From: Massilia sp. BSC265
GTDB lineage: Bacteria; Pseudomonadota; Gammaproteobacteria; Burkholderiales; Burkholderiaceae_D
Direction: 5' to 3'
DNA: 64,000 bases
NCBI RefSeq assembly: GCF_000740675.1
Contig: NZ_JPXI01000029.1
Span: 310,001 to 374,000, forward strand
The position numbers were made by a program, and so were the translations under genes. Below, piece by piece: positions 32,644 to 42,930 of the stretch (within the stretch, counting starts at the first letter, position 1; every line of letters begins with the position of its first letter). The notes beneath the pieces are model-generated. The model was given only the letters and a program-made list of their open reading frames with translations. It had not been told where the DNA came from and ran no database searches.

Positions 32644-33573
32644 TCAACGCCGCCTGGCGCGTCCGTCGCCGGCAGGCATGACGCCGGCCTTGAGCAGGTC
32701 CTTCACCTGCGGCGTGGCCGCGTACGGATCGGCCGGCGCTTGCGCCCGCACCAGCACATCGAAGCGTTCCGCTGCCGTCTGCAGGGCCTGCGGATGCGAA
32801 TAGATATAGAACTGGCCGTTGCGAATGCCGTCGAAGGTCAGCGTCGCGACATCCTGCGCCGTTACCCTGCCGGACGCGACTGCCTTCTCGGTCAGCATCT
32901 GCGCAGCGACCTGGCTCGCAGTGACCTCCTCGCTGCTCTCGAGCTCTTCTGGCCGGTTGCGGTGCGACGCGTGGATCCCGGTCGGTACGAAATACGGGCA
33001 CAGCACAGACACGCCGATCGGCGCACCGACAAGCTGCAGGTCGTGATGCAGCGTTTCGGTGAGCGCGACCACTGCATGCTTGGACACGTTGTAGACGCCC
33101 ATTGCCGGCGGCGTCAGCAGGCCCGCCATCGATGCCGTGTTGACGATGTGCCCCTCGTAATCGCTGTCCTGTGCGGCGCACTCGAGCATCGCGCGCGTGA
33201 AGATGCGCACCCCGTGGATCACGCCCCACAGGTTGACCCCCAACACCCACTCCCAGTCCTCTTCCGAGTTTTCCCAGATCAGCCCCCCGGAACCCACGCC
33301 CGCATTATTGAATACCAGGTGCACCGCGCCGAAGCGTGCCATCGCCGAGTCGGCCAGCTCCTGCACGTGCGAACCCTTGCTGACATCGCACACCATCGAC
33401 AGCACCTCGACACCGCGCGCCAGCAGCTCTTCGGTGGCGTGCTCGAGCGCCTTGGGCTGCACGTCGGCCAGCACCAGCTTCAGCCCCAAGCCGGCGGCCG
33501 TGTTGGCGAACTCGCGCCCCAGGCCGCTGGCAGCGCCGGTGATGACGGCAACCTTGCCGCGAAAGTCCTTCAT
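32644..33573 (-). CDS. Short-chain dehydrogenase/reductase
   Basis: A 309-residue SDR: VAVITGAASGLGREFANTAA (TGxxxGxG), FNNAGVG, SMAGLLTPPAMGVYNVSKHA with Tyr-x-x-x-Lys, and the Ser in VNTASMAG. The long C-terminal tail (VRAQAPADPYAATPQVKDLL) is typical of SDRs that act on hydrophobic substrates. It is the last gene of a Dabb-SDR-SDR operon. The substrate could be a steroid, acyl or aromatic alcohol; the sequence does not decide. Confidence 0.88.
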   Translation of the reverse strand: MKDFRGKVAVITGAASGLGREFANTAAGLGLKLVLADVQPKALEHATEELLARGVEVLSMVCDVSKGSHVQELADSAMARFGAVHLVFNNAGVGSGGLIWENSEEDWEWVLGVNLWGVIHGVRIFTRAMLECAAQDSDYEGHIVNTASMAGLLTPPAMGVYNVSKHAVVALTETLHHDLQLVGAPIGVSVLCPYFVPTGIHASHRNRPEELESSEEVTASQVAAQMLTEKAVASGRVTAQDVATLTFDGIRNGQFYIYSHPQALQTAAERFDVLVRAQAPADPYAATPQVKDLLKAGVMPAGDGRARRR

Positions 33574-33603
33574 GTTCTCCCCTTCCCCCTGCTTCTGATC
33601 CGA

Positions 33604-34386
33604 TCAGACCGCCGACACGCCTCCGTCGACGGCCAGCGTCTGTCCGGTGATGTGCTTGCCCGCGTCGGACGCGAACAGCACCACCGCGCCCTTCAGGTCC
33701 TCGTCGTCGCCCAGGCGCATCAAGGGCGCATCCTTGGCCAGGTTCTCGGCGCCGAACGCGGCCAGCACGCCCTTGGTCATCCTGGACGGGAAGAAGCCCG
33801 GCGCGATCGAGTTCACAGTAATACCATAGCGGCCCCATTCGCCGGCCAGCGCACGGGTGAAATTCACCACCGCGCCCTTGGAGGTGTTGTAGGCGATGGT
33901 CTGCATGGTGCCCGGCGGATTGCCGGCCAGGCCGGCGATCGACGAGATGCTGATGATGCGCCCGTAGCGGCGCGGGATCATGGAGAGTTTGCCGACCGCC
34001 TGCGTCACCAGGAAGATGCTGCGCACGTTCAGGTCCATCACCTTGTCCCAGGCCTCGAGCGGGTAGTCCTCGGCCGGCGCGCCCCAGCTGGCGCCGGCAT
34101 TGTTGACCAGGATGTCGGCATGACCGAGGCGGGCGAGGGCTTCCTGCACGAAGCCCTGCACCTGCGCTTCGTCGGAGAGGTCGGCCGCAATGGCGCTGGC
34201 CTCGATGCCGCGCTTCTGGAGGTGGGCGACGGCCGCGTCGAGCTCTTCCTGCTTGCGCGCAGAGATCACGACGCGGGCGCCCTGCTCGCCGAGGGCTTCG
34301 GCCATCTGCAGGCCGAGGCCGCGCGAGCCGCCGGTGACGATGGCGGTCTTGTTCTGGAGGGAGAAGAGTTCCTGGGTGGTGCGCAT
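33604..34386 (-). CDS. SDR-family oxidoreductase (FabG-like)
   Basis: A 260-residue SDR: TAIVTGGSRGLGLQMAEALG, DILVNNAGASWG, SISSIAGLAGNPPG and AYNTSKGAVVNFTRALAGEW (Y-x-x-x-K), then GITVNSIAPGFFPSRMTKGV and the C-terminal GQTLAVDGG. It resembles NADP-dependent 3-oxoacyl or gluconate-type reductases. Start MRTTQELF at 34386 follows GAGGTG 7 nt upstream and lies 2 nt after the Dabb stop. Confidence 0.88.
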   Translation of the reverse strand: MRTTQELFSLQNKTAIVTGGSRGLGLQMAEALGEQGARVVISARKQEELDAAVAHLQKRGIEASAIAADLSDEAQVQGFVQEALARLGHADILVNNAGASWGAPAEDYPLEAWDKVMDLNVRSIFLVTQAVGKLSMIPRRYGRIISISSIAGLAGNPPGTMQTIAYNTSKGAVVNFTRALAGEWGRYGITVNSIAPGFFPSRMTKGVLAAFGAENLAKDAPLMRLGDDEDLKGAVVLFASDAGKHITGQTLAVDGGVSAV

Positions 34387-34388
34387 TT

Positions 34389-34691
34389 TTACACCTCGTA
34401 GTCCATGCACTGCCTGCCTTCCCGCACCGCCCCGATGAAGGGCACCACCGCCTTGTGCGTCGGATGGTCGATGTACGCATCGAGCGCCGCCTTGTCGGCG
34501 AACTCGGAATACAGCACCACGTCGTAGGTCGCTTCCAGCCCCGGCTGCGCCAGCACGACTTCGAACTTCAGCTGACCGGGCACGATGTTCGCGCACTCGT
34601 CCAGGCGGCGCTTCATCTCGCGCGCATTGGACAGCTTGTCCGCGCCTTCGGCCTCATCCTTCAACTTCCACATCACGATATGTTTGAGCAT
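34389..34691 (-). CDS. Dabb (stress-responsive A/B barrel) domain protein
   Basis: A 100-residue protein: MLKHIVMWKLKDEAEGADKL, then FEVVLAQPGLEATYDVVLYS and HPTHKAVVPFI with the Dabb His. Dabb proteins are dimeric ferredoxin-like folds, some acting on polyketide-like or aromatic intermediates. Being first in the SDR operon suggests a shared metabolic substrate. The operon promoter region upstream contains the TACG...CGTA dyad. Confidence 0.85.
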   Translation of the reverse strand: MLKHIVMWKLKDEAEGADKLSNAREMKRRLDECANIVPGQLKFEVVLAQPGLEATYDVVLYSEFADKAALDAYIDHPTHKAVVPFIGAVREGRQCMDYEV

Positions 34692-34734
34692 TCTTCCATT
34701 CCTTCATTTGGGTAATCGAGGATAGCATGATAAG

Positions 34735-34748
34735 TACGGTCGTTCGTA
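34735..34748 (-). promoter_or_regulatory. Candidate operator of the Dabb-SDR operon
   Basis: TACGGTCGTTCGTA, with TACG/CGTA arms, lies 44 bp upstream of the Dabb start in its promoter region. A related CGTTCGT core occurs upstream of the beta-oxidation gene. Size and form fit a TetR-type operator, but the assignment is tentative. Confidence 0.3.
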
Positions 34749-34844
34749 AATATGTTGACAAGTCATATTGCGCGCCGCAGCACGTCCGCCCCAGAGTGTA
34801 AACACACCAAACGCTGCTGAGTTGCTGAAGTTGCATAGCTCAAC

Positions 34845-34883
34845 TGTAAGGCTCGTGTAAGTTTGGAGTAATTATCGTGTAAG
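34845..34883 (+). promoter_or_regulatory. Four 11-bp-phased GTAA half-sites (OmpR/PhoB-type array)
   Basis: GTAA starts at 34846, 34857, 34868 and 34879, exactly 11 bp apart; three copies extend to TGTAAG. Direct repeats at one-helical-turn spacing are how OmpR/PhoB-family response regulators bind. The array ends ~78 bp before the MFS transporter start, fitting an activator site. Confidence 0.55.
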
Positions 34884-34960
34884 GAAAGCGGAACACACTC
34901 CGCGACAGCTGACAAACAATCAGCATTTCCGGTGACACTAATACCTACACGGAGACACAC

Positions 34961-36661
34961 ATGGCAATCACACCCGGCATGACCGCCGGAGGGAAGGCTG
35001 CACCTTCCTCCGGCGGGCTCACCAAGGAAGAACGGAAAGTCATCCTGGCTTCCTCGCTCGGCACGGTGTTCGAGTGGTACGACTTCTACCTCTACGGCGC
35101 GCTCGCCGCGATCATCGCCAAGCAGTTCTTCATCGGCGACCCCACCACCACCTTCATCTTCGCCCTGATGGCCTTCGCGGCCGGCTTCATCGTCCGTCCC
35201 TTCGGCGCCCTCGTGTTCGGCCGGCTCGGCGACATGATCGGCCGCAAATACACCTTCCTGGTGACGATCCTGCTCATGGGCGCGTCGACGTTCCTGGTCG
35301 GCCTTCTGCCCAGCTACGCGACGATCGGGATCGCGGCGCCGATCATCCTGGTCACGCTGCGCATCCTCCAGGGCCTGGCACTTGGCGGTGAGTACGGCGG
35401 CGCGGCCACCTACGTGGCCGAGCACGCCCCGGAAGGCAAACGCGGCTACTTCACGGCCTATATCCAGACCACCGCGACCCTGGGCCTGTTCCTGTCGCTG
35501 CTGGTCATCCTGGGCACCAGGACTGTCATCGGCGAAGAAGAGTTCCAAGCCTGGGGCTGGCGCATTCCCTTCCTGATTTCGGTCGTGCTGCTGGCGATCT
35601 CGGTCTGGATCCGCCTGGCCATGAACGAATCGCCAGCCTTCGCCAAAATGAAAGCCGAAGGCAAGACCTCGAAGGCGCCGCTGACCGAGTCCTTCCTCAA
35701 GGCAAAGAACGCCAAGATCGTCTTCCTGGCCCTGGTCGGCTTGACGATGGGCCAGGCAGTGGTGTGGTACACCGGCCAGTTCTATGCGCTGTTCTTCCTC
35801 ACCCAAACTCTGAAGATTGACGGCGCCACCGCGAACATCCTGATCGCGATCGCGCTGGCCCTGGCGACGCCGTTCTTCATCATCTTCGGCATCCTGTCCG
35901 ACAAGATCGGCCGCAAGTGGATCATCCTGGGCGGCTGCCTGATCGCGGCGGCAACCTACTTCCCCATCTTCAAGGCCATTACCCACTACGGCAACCCCGC
36001 CCTCGAGCGCGCCATCCAGACCTCGCCAGTCGTGGTCGTGGCCGATCCGGCAACCTGCCACTTCCAGGTGGACCCGACCGGCACCAAGAAATTCCCGTCC
36101 TCCTGCGACATCGCGACCCGCATGCTGACTGCAGCCTCGGTGAGCTACAACATCCAGGAAGCACCGGCCGGCACTGTCGCCTCGATCAAGGTTGGCGAAA
36201 CCACCTACCAGTCCTTCAACGCGGTCATGACGCCGGATAACCTGAACTTCGACGCTGCGTCAAAGGCCCAGGAAGACGCGCTCAAGAAACAGGTGACCGG
36301 CGCGCTGAAAACCGCAGGCTATCCGGACAAGGCAGACCCGGAGGCGATCAACAAGCCGATGCTGGTGCTGCTGCTGTTCATCCTGGTGCTCTACGTGACC
36401 ATGGTGTACGGCCCGATCGCGGCGATGCTGGTCGAGATGTTCCCGACCCGCATCCGCTACACCTCGATGTCCCTGCCCTACCATATCGGCAACGGCTGGT
36501 TCGGCGGCATGCTGCCGACCATCAGCTTCGCCCTGGTGGCGTTCAAGGGCGACATCTACTACGGCCTGTGGTATCCGATCATCATCGCGCTGATCACGGT
36601 GGTCATCGGCGGCCTGTTCGTCCGGGAGACCAAGGACAACCAGATCTACGCCGACGACTGA
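34961..36661 (+). CDS. MFS transporter, metabolite:H+ symporter (MHS) family
   Basis: A 566-residue MHS-type carrier: SLGTVFEWYDFYLYGALAAI (TM1), FGRLGDMIGRKYTFLVTILL (loop 2-3 signature), LRILQGLALGGEYGGAATYV, and C-terminal VEMFPTRIRYTSMSLPYHIG. A ~100-residue hydrophilic insert between late helices (HYGNPALERAIQ ... DPEAINKP, with one Cys pair) occurs in betaproteobacterial members. ProP/KgtP relatives carry osmolytes or dicarboxylates; the substrate here is not known. It is monocistronic between the phased array and a strong terminator. Confidence 0.88.
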   Translation: MAITPGMTAGGKAAPSSGGLTKEERKVILASSLGTVFEWYDFYLYGALAAIIAKQFFIGDPTTTFIFALMAFAAGFIVRPFGALVFGRLGDMIGRKYTFLVTILLMGASTFLVGLLPSYATIGIAAPIILVTLRILQGLALGGEYGGAATYVAEHAPEGKRGYFTAYIQTTATLGLFLSLLVILGTRTVIGEEEFQAWGWRIPFLISVVLLAISVWIRLAMNESPAFAKMKAEGKTSKAPLTESFLKAKNAKIVFLALVGLTMGQAVVWYTGQFYALFFLTQTLKIDGATANILIAIALALATPFFIIFGILSDKIGRKWIILGGCLIAAATYFPIFKAITHYGNPALERAIQTSPVVVVADPATCHFQVDPTGTKKFPSSCDIATRMLTAASVSYNIQEAPAGTVASIKVGETTYQSFNAVMTPDNLNFDAASKAQEDALKKQVTGALKTAGYPDKADPEAINKPMLVLLLFILVLYVTMVYGPIAAMLVEMFPTRIRYTSMSLPYHIGNGWFGGMLPTISFALVAFKGDIYYGLWYPIIIALITVVIGGLFVRETKDNQIYADD

Positions 36662-36681
36662 CCGGCCGGCAGCCGGACGAC

Positions 36682-36723
36682 AAATGCCGCTGGGGCGCAG
36701 TGCACCCCAGCGGCATTTTCTTT
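36682..36723 (+). terminator. Rho-independent terminator after the MFS gene
   Basis: AAATGCCGCTGGGG and CCCCAGCGGCATTT form a perfect 14-bp stem with a 9-nt loop, then TTCTTTG. It separates the MFS gene from the convergent 50-aa/DUF2939 pair and may serve both directions. Confidence 0.88.
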
Positions 36724-36738
36724 GTCCGGCGACGAGGT

Positions 36739-36891
36739 CTAGCGCTTGGGCCGGTCCAGCAGCTTGCTGCTAGGCACGACCAGCAGGACCGCAAACCAGC
36801 CGATGAACTCCAGGGAGCGCCAGACGGCAGCGATGCACAGGAAATACACCAGCCATCGCGCCTCAATAAACTCACGAATCGCCGCAGTCAT
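36739..36891 (-). CDS. 50-residue membrane microprotein coupled to DUF2939
   Basis: Start ATG 36891 overlaps the DUF2939 stop (ATGA). The product reads MTAAIREFIEARWLVYFLCI, then AAVWRSLEFIGWFAVLLVVP, then a basic SSKLLDRPKR tail, i.e. one or two membrane helices with charged ends. Overlap-type translational coupling and a membrane-protein composition support reality. No family recognised. Confidence 0.5.
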   Translation of the reverse strand: MTAAIREFIEARWLVYFLCIAAVWRSLEFIGWFAVLLVVPSSKLLDRPKR

Positions 36892-37424
36892 TCCTCGCGC
36901 AGCTCAACACCTGCCAGCTTCCAGCTCCACAGCCCGTGCCGGTCCAGCAGGAAGGCCACGCCGCCGCCCTCGGCCCGTTCGACCACCACCTGCTTCCACG
37001 ACCGGTAGGACAGGTCGTAGTTGCGCTTCTCGCGCGGCGCGTCGCTGGCCGCCGGAGGCGGTCCGTCCGGCTTCGGCTGGACGCGGATATCGCCGGCCTC
37101 GAGCATCGCCATCACGCCCCGGGGGGAGACGGCGGCATCGACAACGGGGTCGATCGCGGCGAGTGCCATCGCCCTGCCGAAAGCAGCAAACGGGTTGGAA
37201 CGCGGCTGCGCCAGCGCGCCGTCCGCACCAAGCCGACGCATGACCTGGACCTTGACGCTCTCGCGCAGCTTCGGAAAGTCCACGTAGCCCGACAGCGACT
37301 GGACGTCGCGCGCCTCGACGGCGGCGTGCATGCGGTACAGCTGCCAGTGCGGACTGGCCCAGGTGGCCACGGCAAGCGCGGCAATGGCGACTCCGGCGGC
37401 GATGGCGGTGGTTTTCTTCTTCAT
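36888..37424 (-). CDS. DUF2939 domain membrane-anchored protein
   Basis: A 178-residue protein with an N-terminal anchor (MKKKTTAIAAGVAIAALAVA) and the DUF2939 region YRMHAAVEARDVQSLSGYVD, FPKLRESVKVQVMRRL, then RSWKQVVVERA and WKLAGVELREE. DUF2939 proteins are periplasmic-facing and uncharacterised. ATG 37424 begins right after the FadB-like stop, so it is in the same transcript. Confidence 0.78.
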   Translation of the reverse strand: MKKKTTAIAAGVAIAALAVATWASPHWQLYRMHAAVEARDVQSLSGYVDFPKLRESVKVQVMRRLGADGALAQPRSNPFAAFGRAMALAAIDPVVDAAVSPRGVMAMLEAGDIRVQPKPDGPPPAASDAPREKRNYDLSYRSWKQVVVERAEGGGVAFLLDRHGLWSWKLAGVELREE

Positions 37425-37425
37425 G

Positions 37426-39513
<2,088 letters not shown>

Positions 39514-39587
39514 GTCTCTTCCTTCTCCTTTTTTGCAAGAGCCAGGCTCGGGCCCGGCAGATCCTCTTAACTATACCTCAACTAAAA

Positions 39588-39595
39588 GAACGTTC
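39588..39595 (-). promoter_or_regulatory. GAACGTTC palindrome in the beta-oxidation gene promoter
   Basis: A perfect 8-bp palindrome in an A/T-rich patch (AAAAGAACGTTCGTCTTATT) between the divergent FadB-like and 241-aa genes. It shares CGTTCGT with the site at 34735-34748. A TetR-family fatty-acid regulator is a reasonable candidate, but unproven. Confidence 0.3.
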
Positions 39596-39661
39596 GTCTT
39601 ATTTTCTGGCGCGACGGGATGTGCCAGAATACTGGCCTTGTCCTCACGTCACGCTGCATCT

Positions 39662-40387
39662 ATGGAAAAACTGATTGCACAACTGATCCGGCTCTACCTC
39701 ATGTCCGGTACCGAACCGGACGGCCTGGCGCAGCACCTGCTCGGGCAGCAGACGGTCAGCACGCCCCTGGTCTCGGAAGACGGCTTCACGCGCGCGATCG
39801 TCATCGACTTCCCGCGCGCGGCCGAGGACGAGACGCGCAACTGGTCCCAGCTCTGCGAGGTCGCCAATGCGCTGCAGGAAAAGCTGGACTTTCCGGCGCC
39901 CGCCGTGAGCATTACCGGAGGAAGCGCTTTCCGCCTGTGGCTGTCGCTGTACGAGCCGGTACCGATCGCCGAGGTGGGCCGTTTCCTGTCGCTGCTGCGC
40001 GCGGCATACTTCCCGGACCTGCCGTTGCACGCCAGCGGCGCCGTCGAGCTGCCACCCTGCCAGCACCGGGAAACCGGCAAATGGGCTGCGTTCATCCATC
40101 CGGGCATGGGGGCCGCGTTCGCCGGCGAAGCCGGACTGGACGTGCCGCCACCGGCCGCAGCACAGCTGGCTTTCCTGGAAGGACTGCAGAGCATCACCCC
40201 GGCCCGGTTCGAGGACGCGATGGCGGCCATGCACCGTCCGCGCGCGGCGGCGCCGGTGCACGCTCCGGTGGCCGCCCCGCCCGATGGGCTGCTGCTGAAG
40301 GATGCGACGCTGGAAGACATCGTGCGCCACCTGCATGCGCTCGGCATCGAGCCGACCTTCCGCCATGTCCTGCCCTGCCGCGGTTAA
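39662..40387 (+). CDS. Conserved-looking protein of unknown function, possible primase-like fold
   Basis: A 241-residue protein. The N-terminal helix is MEKLIAQLIRLYLM, followed by a Ser/Thr/Asp-rich region. Residues ~70-155 read VSITGGSAFRLWLSLYEPVP, EVGRFLSLLRAAYFPDLPLH, ELPPCQHRETGKWAAFIHPG. The succession G-G-S-x-F-R-L-W-L-S-L-Y-E-P-V recalls the SGxGxHxWxFF core strand of archaeo-eukaryotic primase/TOTE-primase proteins, but with no visible acidic D-x-D pair. Family assignment is therefore only a hint. It is divergent from the FadB-like gene and 87 nt upstream of the MEDS gene. Confidence 0.6.
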   Translation: MEKLIAQLIRLYLMSGTEPDGLAQHLLGQQTVSTPLVSEDGFTRAIVIDFPRAAEDETRNWSQLCEVANALQEKLDFPAPAVSITGGSAFRLWLSLYEPVPIAEVGRFLSLLRAAYFPDLPLHASGAVELPPCQHRETGKWAAFIHPGMGAAFAGEAGLDVPPPAAAQLAFLEGLQSITPARFEDAMAAMHRPRAAAPVHAPVAAPPDGLLLKDATLEDIVRHLHALGIEPTFRHVLPCRG

Positions 40388-40474
40388 TTTTTCCGGACGA
40401 CCATTCCTTACAAGCGAGCAGCCCCTTGCCCGCCAGGGGTGTATCCTGTGCAGACCGGACATTGGAGGTGCCGC

Positions 40475-41101
40475 ATGAACGACGAACGACGCCACATCTG
40501 CCTCGGCTTCACGGATGAGCGCTATCCGGAGGGGACGCACATCTGCTACCTCTACAACGACGACGAGGAGCGGCGCCGCATCCTGCCGCTGTTCGCACGT
40601 CATGCGCTGCTCGAACACGATTGCTTCAAGTATATCGCCGACGCTACGGACGGCGCCGGACTGGCGCGCATCGTCGAGGAACTCGACCTGGACAGCGCCG
40701 GGCGCGGCCTTCCGGGCTGCATCGACATCACGACCGCGAGCGACGGCTATTTTCCGGATGGCTGCTTTGATCCTGATGCGATGCTGGCACGCCTGCGTGC
40801 CGCCTACGCACAGTGTCTCGCTGCCGGCCATGCCGGCGCCAGGGTCACCGGCGAAATGTGCTGGGCCCTGCGCGGCATTCCCGGCGCCGACCGGATCGTC
40901 GAGTGCGAATCGCGGATCAACGACCTGGTCAGGGAAGTACCGGTGACCGTGATGTGCCAGTACGACCTGCGCCGATTCGACGGCGCGACGATGTTCGACG
41001 TCATGAGCGTGCATCCGGTCATCATTGTCGGCGGCTATATCCTGCGCAATCCCTTCCACCAGCATCCGGCGGCAAGACAAGGGCACCAGCATGGCCGGTG
41101 A
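40475..41101 (+). CDS. MEDS (DcmR-type sensory) domain protein
   Basis: A 208-residue protein covering one MEDS domain: EGTHICYLYNDDEERRRILP, LFARHALLEHDCFKYIADAT, FDPDAMLARLRAAY, GARVTGEMCWALRGIPGADR, VTVMCQYDLRRFDGATMFDV and HPVIIVGGYI. MEDS domains, KaiC/RecA-like without a full Walker motif, bind small hydrocarbons in DcmR and often feed histidine kinases. Here it overlaps the GGDEF-EAL gene by 11 bp, so the pair probably forms a sensory input for c-di-GMP turnover. TTGGAGGTG precedes the ATG. Confidence 0.82.
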   Translation: MNDERRHICLGFTDERYPEGTHICYLYNDDEERRRILPLFARHALLEHDCFKYIADATDGAGLARIVEELDLDSAGRGLPGCIDITTASDGYFPDGCFDPDAMLARLRAAYAQCLAAGHAGARVTGEMCWALRGIPGADRIVECESRINDLVREVPVTVMCQYDLRRFDGATMFDVMSVHPVIIVGGYILRNPFHQHPAARQGHQHGR

Positions 41102-42917
41102 GGGAGATCAGCCCAGCGCGACCGTGATGGGACGATTGCTGGTCATCCAGCAGGCCATCGATGCCCTGCCTGACGATGCGCGCCTTGCCGACTTTGTCAG
41201 GCGCGCGCTGGGGGGCATCCCCGGCATCGCCGACGCCCATGTCCACCTCGAGGGGCGCACGACAGCACCGACCGGGGCCATCGCCGCCCTGCTCGAGCGC
41301 TGCGGTGGCGGCGCTGGCCCGGTTCCCGTACCCAACCTGCAGCGCAACATCGGCCGCGAGGGCCATTGCTTCCCGATCCGCACACCCGACCAGCATTTCG
41401 GTTGCCTCGTCGTGCAGATCGCCGACGAACAGGCCCTGCGCCCCTACCGCGATTTTCTCGGCAATATCTCGAGCACGATCAGCCGCGTGCTCGCGACGCG
41501 CGTGTACCAGGCCCGGCTGGAGCAGCTCAACGAAGAACTGCGCCAGGCCCGCGACCAGCTCGAACTGCGGGTGGCCGAGCGCACCCGCCAACTCGAATAC
41601 CACGCCACCCACGACCTGCTGACCGGACTCGCCAACCGGCCGCTCATGATCGACCGCCTGCACGCGGCCATTTCCCACGCCCGGCGCGATGCACGCGTGC
41701 TCGTGGTCGTCTACCTCGACCTCGACAGCTTCAGTTTCATGAATACCGGCCTGGGGATTGCCTGCGGCGACGCCTTCCTGCGCGAGACGGCGCACCGGCT
41801 GTGCCGCGTGGTTCCCGACTGCGACGCGGTGGCGCGCATCGGCTCGGACGAGTTCGTGATCCTGCTGTCCGGCCTGGAAAGCGTCGAGCGCAGCGGCCAC
41901 TGGCTGCACGAGATGCTGGCCGCCGTGCGCGAACCGGTCCGGCTGGAAGGAAAAGACGTCGTGGTCACCGGCAGCATCGGCGCCAGCGTCTACCCCTTCG
42001 ACGGTGAAGACCCGGAACTCCTGCTGCGCCGCGCCAATTCGGCCATGCACCGCGCCAAACGTTCCGGCAAGGACAGCGTCCAGTTCTACGCCAGCACGCG
42101 CGACGCCGCCGTGGCCGGACGCATGGAACTGGAAGCCGAGCTGCGCGAAGCCATCCCCGGCGGGCAGCTGGTGCTGCACTACCAGCCCAAGCTCGACCTG
42201 CAGACCGGCGCCTGGTACGGCGCCGAAGCCCTGGTGCGCTGGCAGCACCCGAAGCGTGGCCTGCTGCCCCCTGGCGAGTTCATTCCACTGGCGGAAGAGT
42301 CGTCCTTGATCGTCATTCTCGGCGAATACGTCCTGGCCCAGGCCTGCCGCCAGGCCGCGCATTGGCACCGGTCCGGCCTGGCGGGCAAGTCGGTGGCAGT
42401 CAACGTGGCTGCCCGCCAGCTGCGCGACCGGCGCATCGTCGACGTGGTCGCCACCGTGCTGCGCGACACCGGCCTGCACCCCGGCTGCCTGGAGCTGGAG
42501 ATCACCGAAAGCTCGATCATGCACGACCTCGAGTACGCATCGAGCCTGATACACGAACTGAAAGCCCTGGGGATACGCATCTCGATCGACGATTTCGGTA
42601 CCGGATACTCGAGCCTGAGCGCCCTGCGCTACTTCCGCGTCGACAAGCTGAAGATCGACCGCTCCTTCGTCAAGGAAATCGAAAGCGACCAGAGCGCCGC
42701 GGCAGTGGCCCTGGCCGTGATCTCCTTTGCCCGGACGCTCGGCATGCAGGTCAATGCGGAAGGCGTGGAAACACCGGGCCAGGCCAATTTCCTGCAGCAG
42801 CATGGCTGCGACGAAATCCAGGGCTACCTGCTGTCCCGCCCCTTGCCGGCCGCGCAGCTGGAAGCCTTGTACCGCGCGGGCAATCCGCCTGGCTGGCATG
42901 GAAAAGCACCTGAGTGA
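41091..42917 (+). CDS. Dual GGDEF-EAL c-di-GMP signalling protein
   Basis: A 608-residue protein. Residues 1-140 look GAF-like (GIADAHVHLEGRTTAP, CFPIRTPDQHFGCLVVQIAD). A coiled coil runs over ~143-172. In the GGDEF domain (~172-330) the signature is RIGSDEF, one Gly replaced by Ser. The EAL domain (~350-600) is complete: EALVRWQHP, LELEITESS, ISIDDFGTGYSSLSALRYF, KIDRSFVKEI, NAEGVETPGQ and QGYLLSRPLP. It is most probably an active phosphodiesterase with weakened or regulatory cyclase. The start at 41091 is preferred because upstream ATGs would fall inside the MEDS gene. Confidence 0.9.
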   Translation: MAGEGDQPSATVMGRLLVIQQAIDALPDDARLADFVRRALGGIPGIADAHVHLEGRTTAPTGAIAALLERCGGGAGPVPVPNLQRNIGREGHCFPIRTPDQHFGCLVVQIADEQALRPYRDFLGNISSTISRVLATRVYQARLEQLNEELRQARDQLELRVAERTRQLEYHATHDLLTGLANRPLMIDRLHAAISHARRDARVLVVVYLDLDSFSFMNTGLGIACGDAFLRETAHRLCRVVPDCDAVARIGSDEFVILLSGLESVERSGHWLHEMLAAVREPVRLEGKDVVVTGSIGASVYPFDGEDPELLLRRANSAMHRAKRSGKDSVQFYASTRDAAVAGRMELEAELREAIPGGQLVLHYQPKLDLQTGAWYGAEALVRWQHPKRGLLPPGEFIPLAEESSLIVILGEYVLAQACRQAAHWHRSGLAGKSVAVNVAARQLRDRRIVDVVATVLRDTGLHPGCLELEITESSIMHDLEYASSLIHELKALGIRISIDDFGTGYSSLSALRYFRVDKLKIDRSFVKEIESDQSAAAVALAVISFARTLGMQVNAEGVETPGQANFLQQHGCDEIQGYLLSRPLPAAQLEALYRAGNPPGWHGKAPE

Positions 42918-42930
42918 AAAAGGAGGAAAG

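Noticed and set aside
34763..36061. 432-codon frame antisense to the MFS gene
   Set aside because: Low-complexity Gln/Arg/Asp sequence without motif; it would begin inside the transporter gene.
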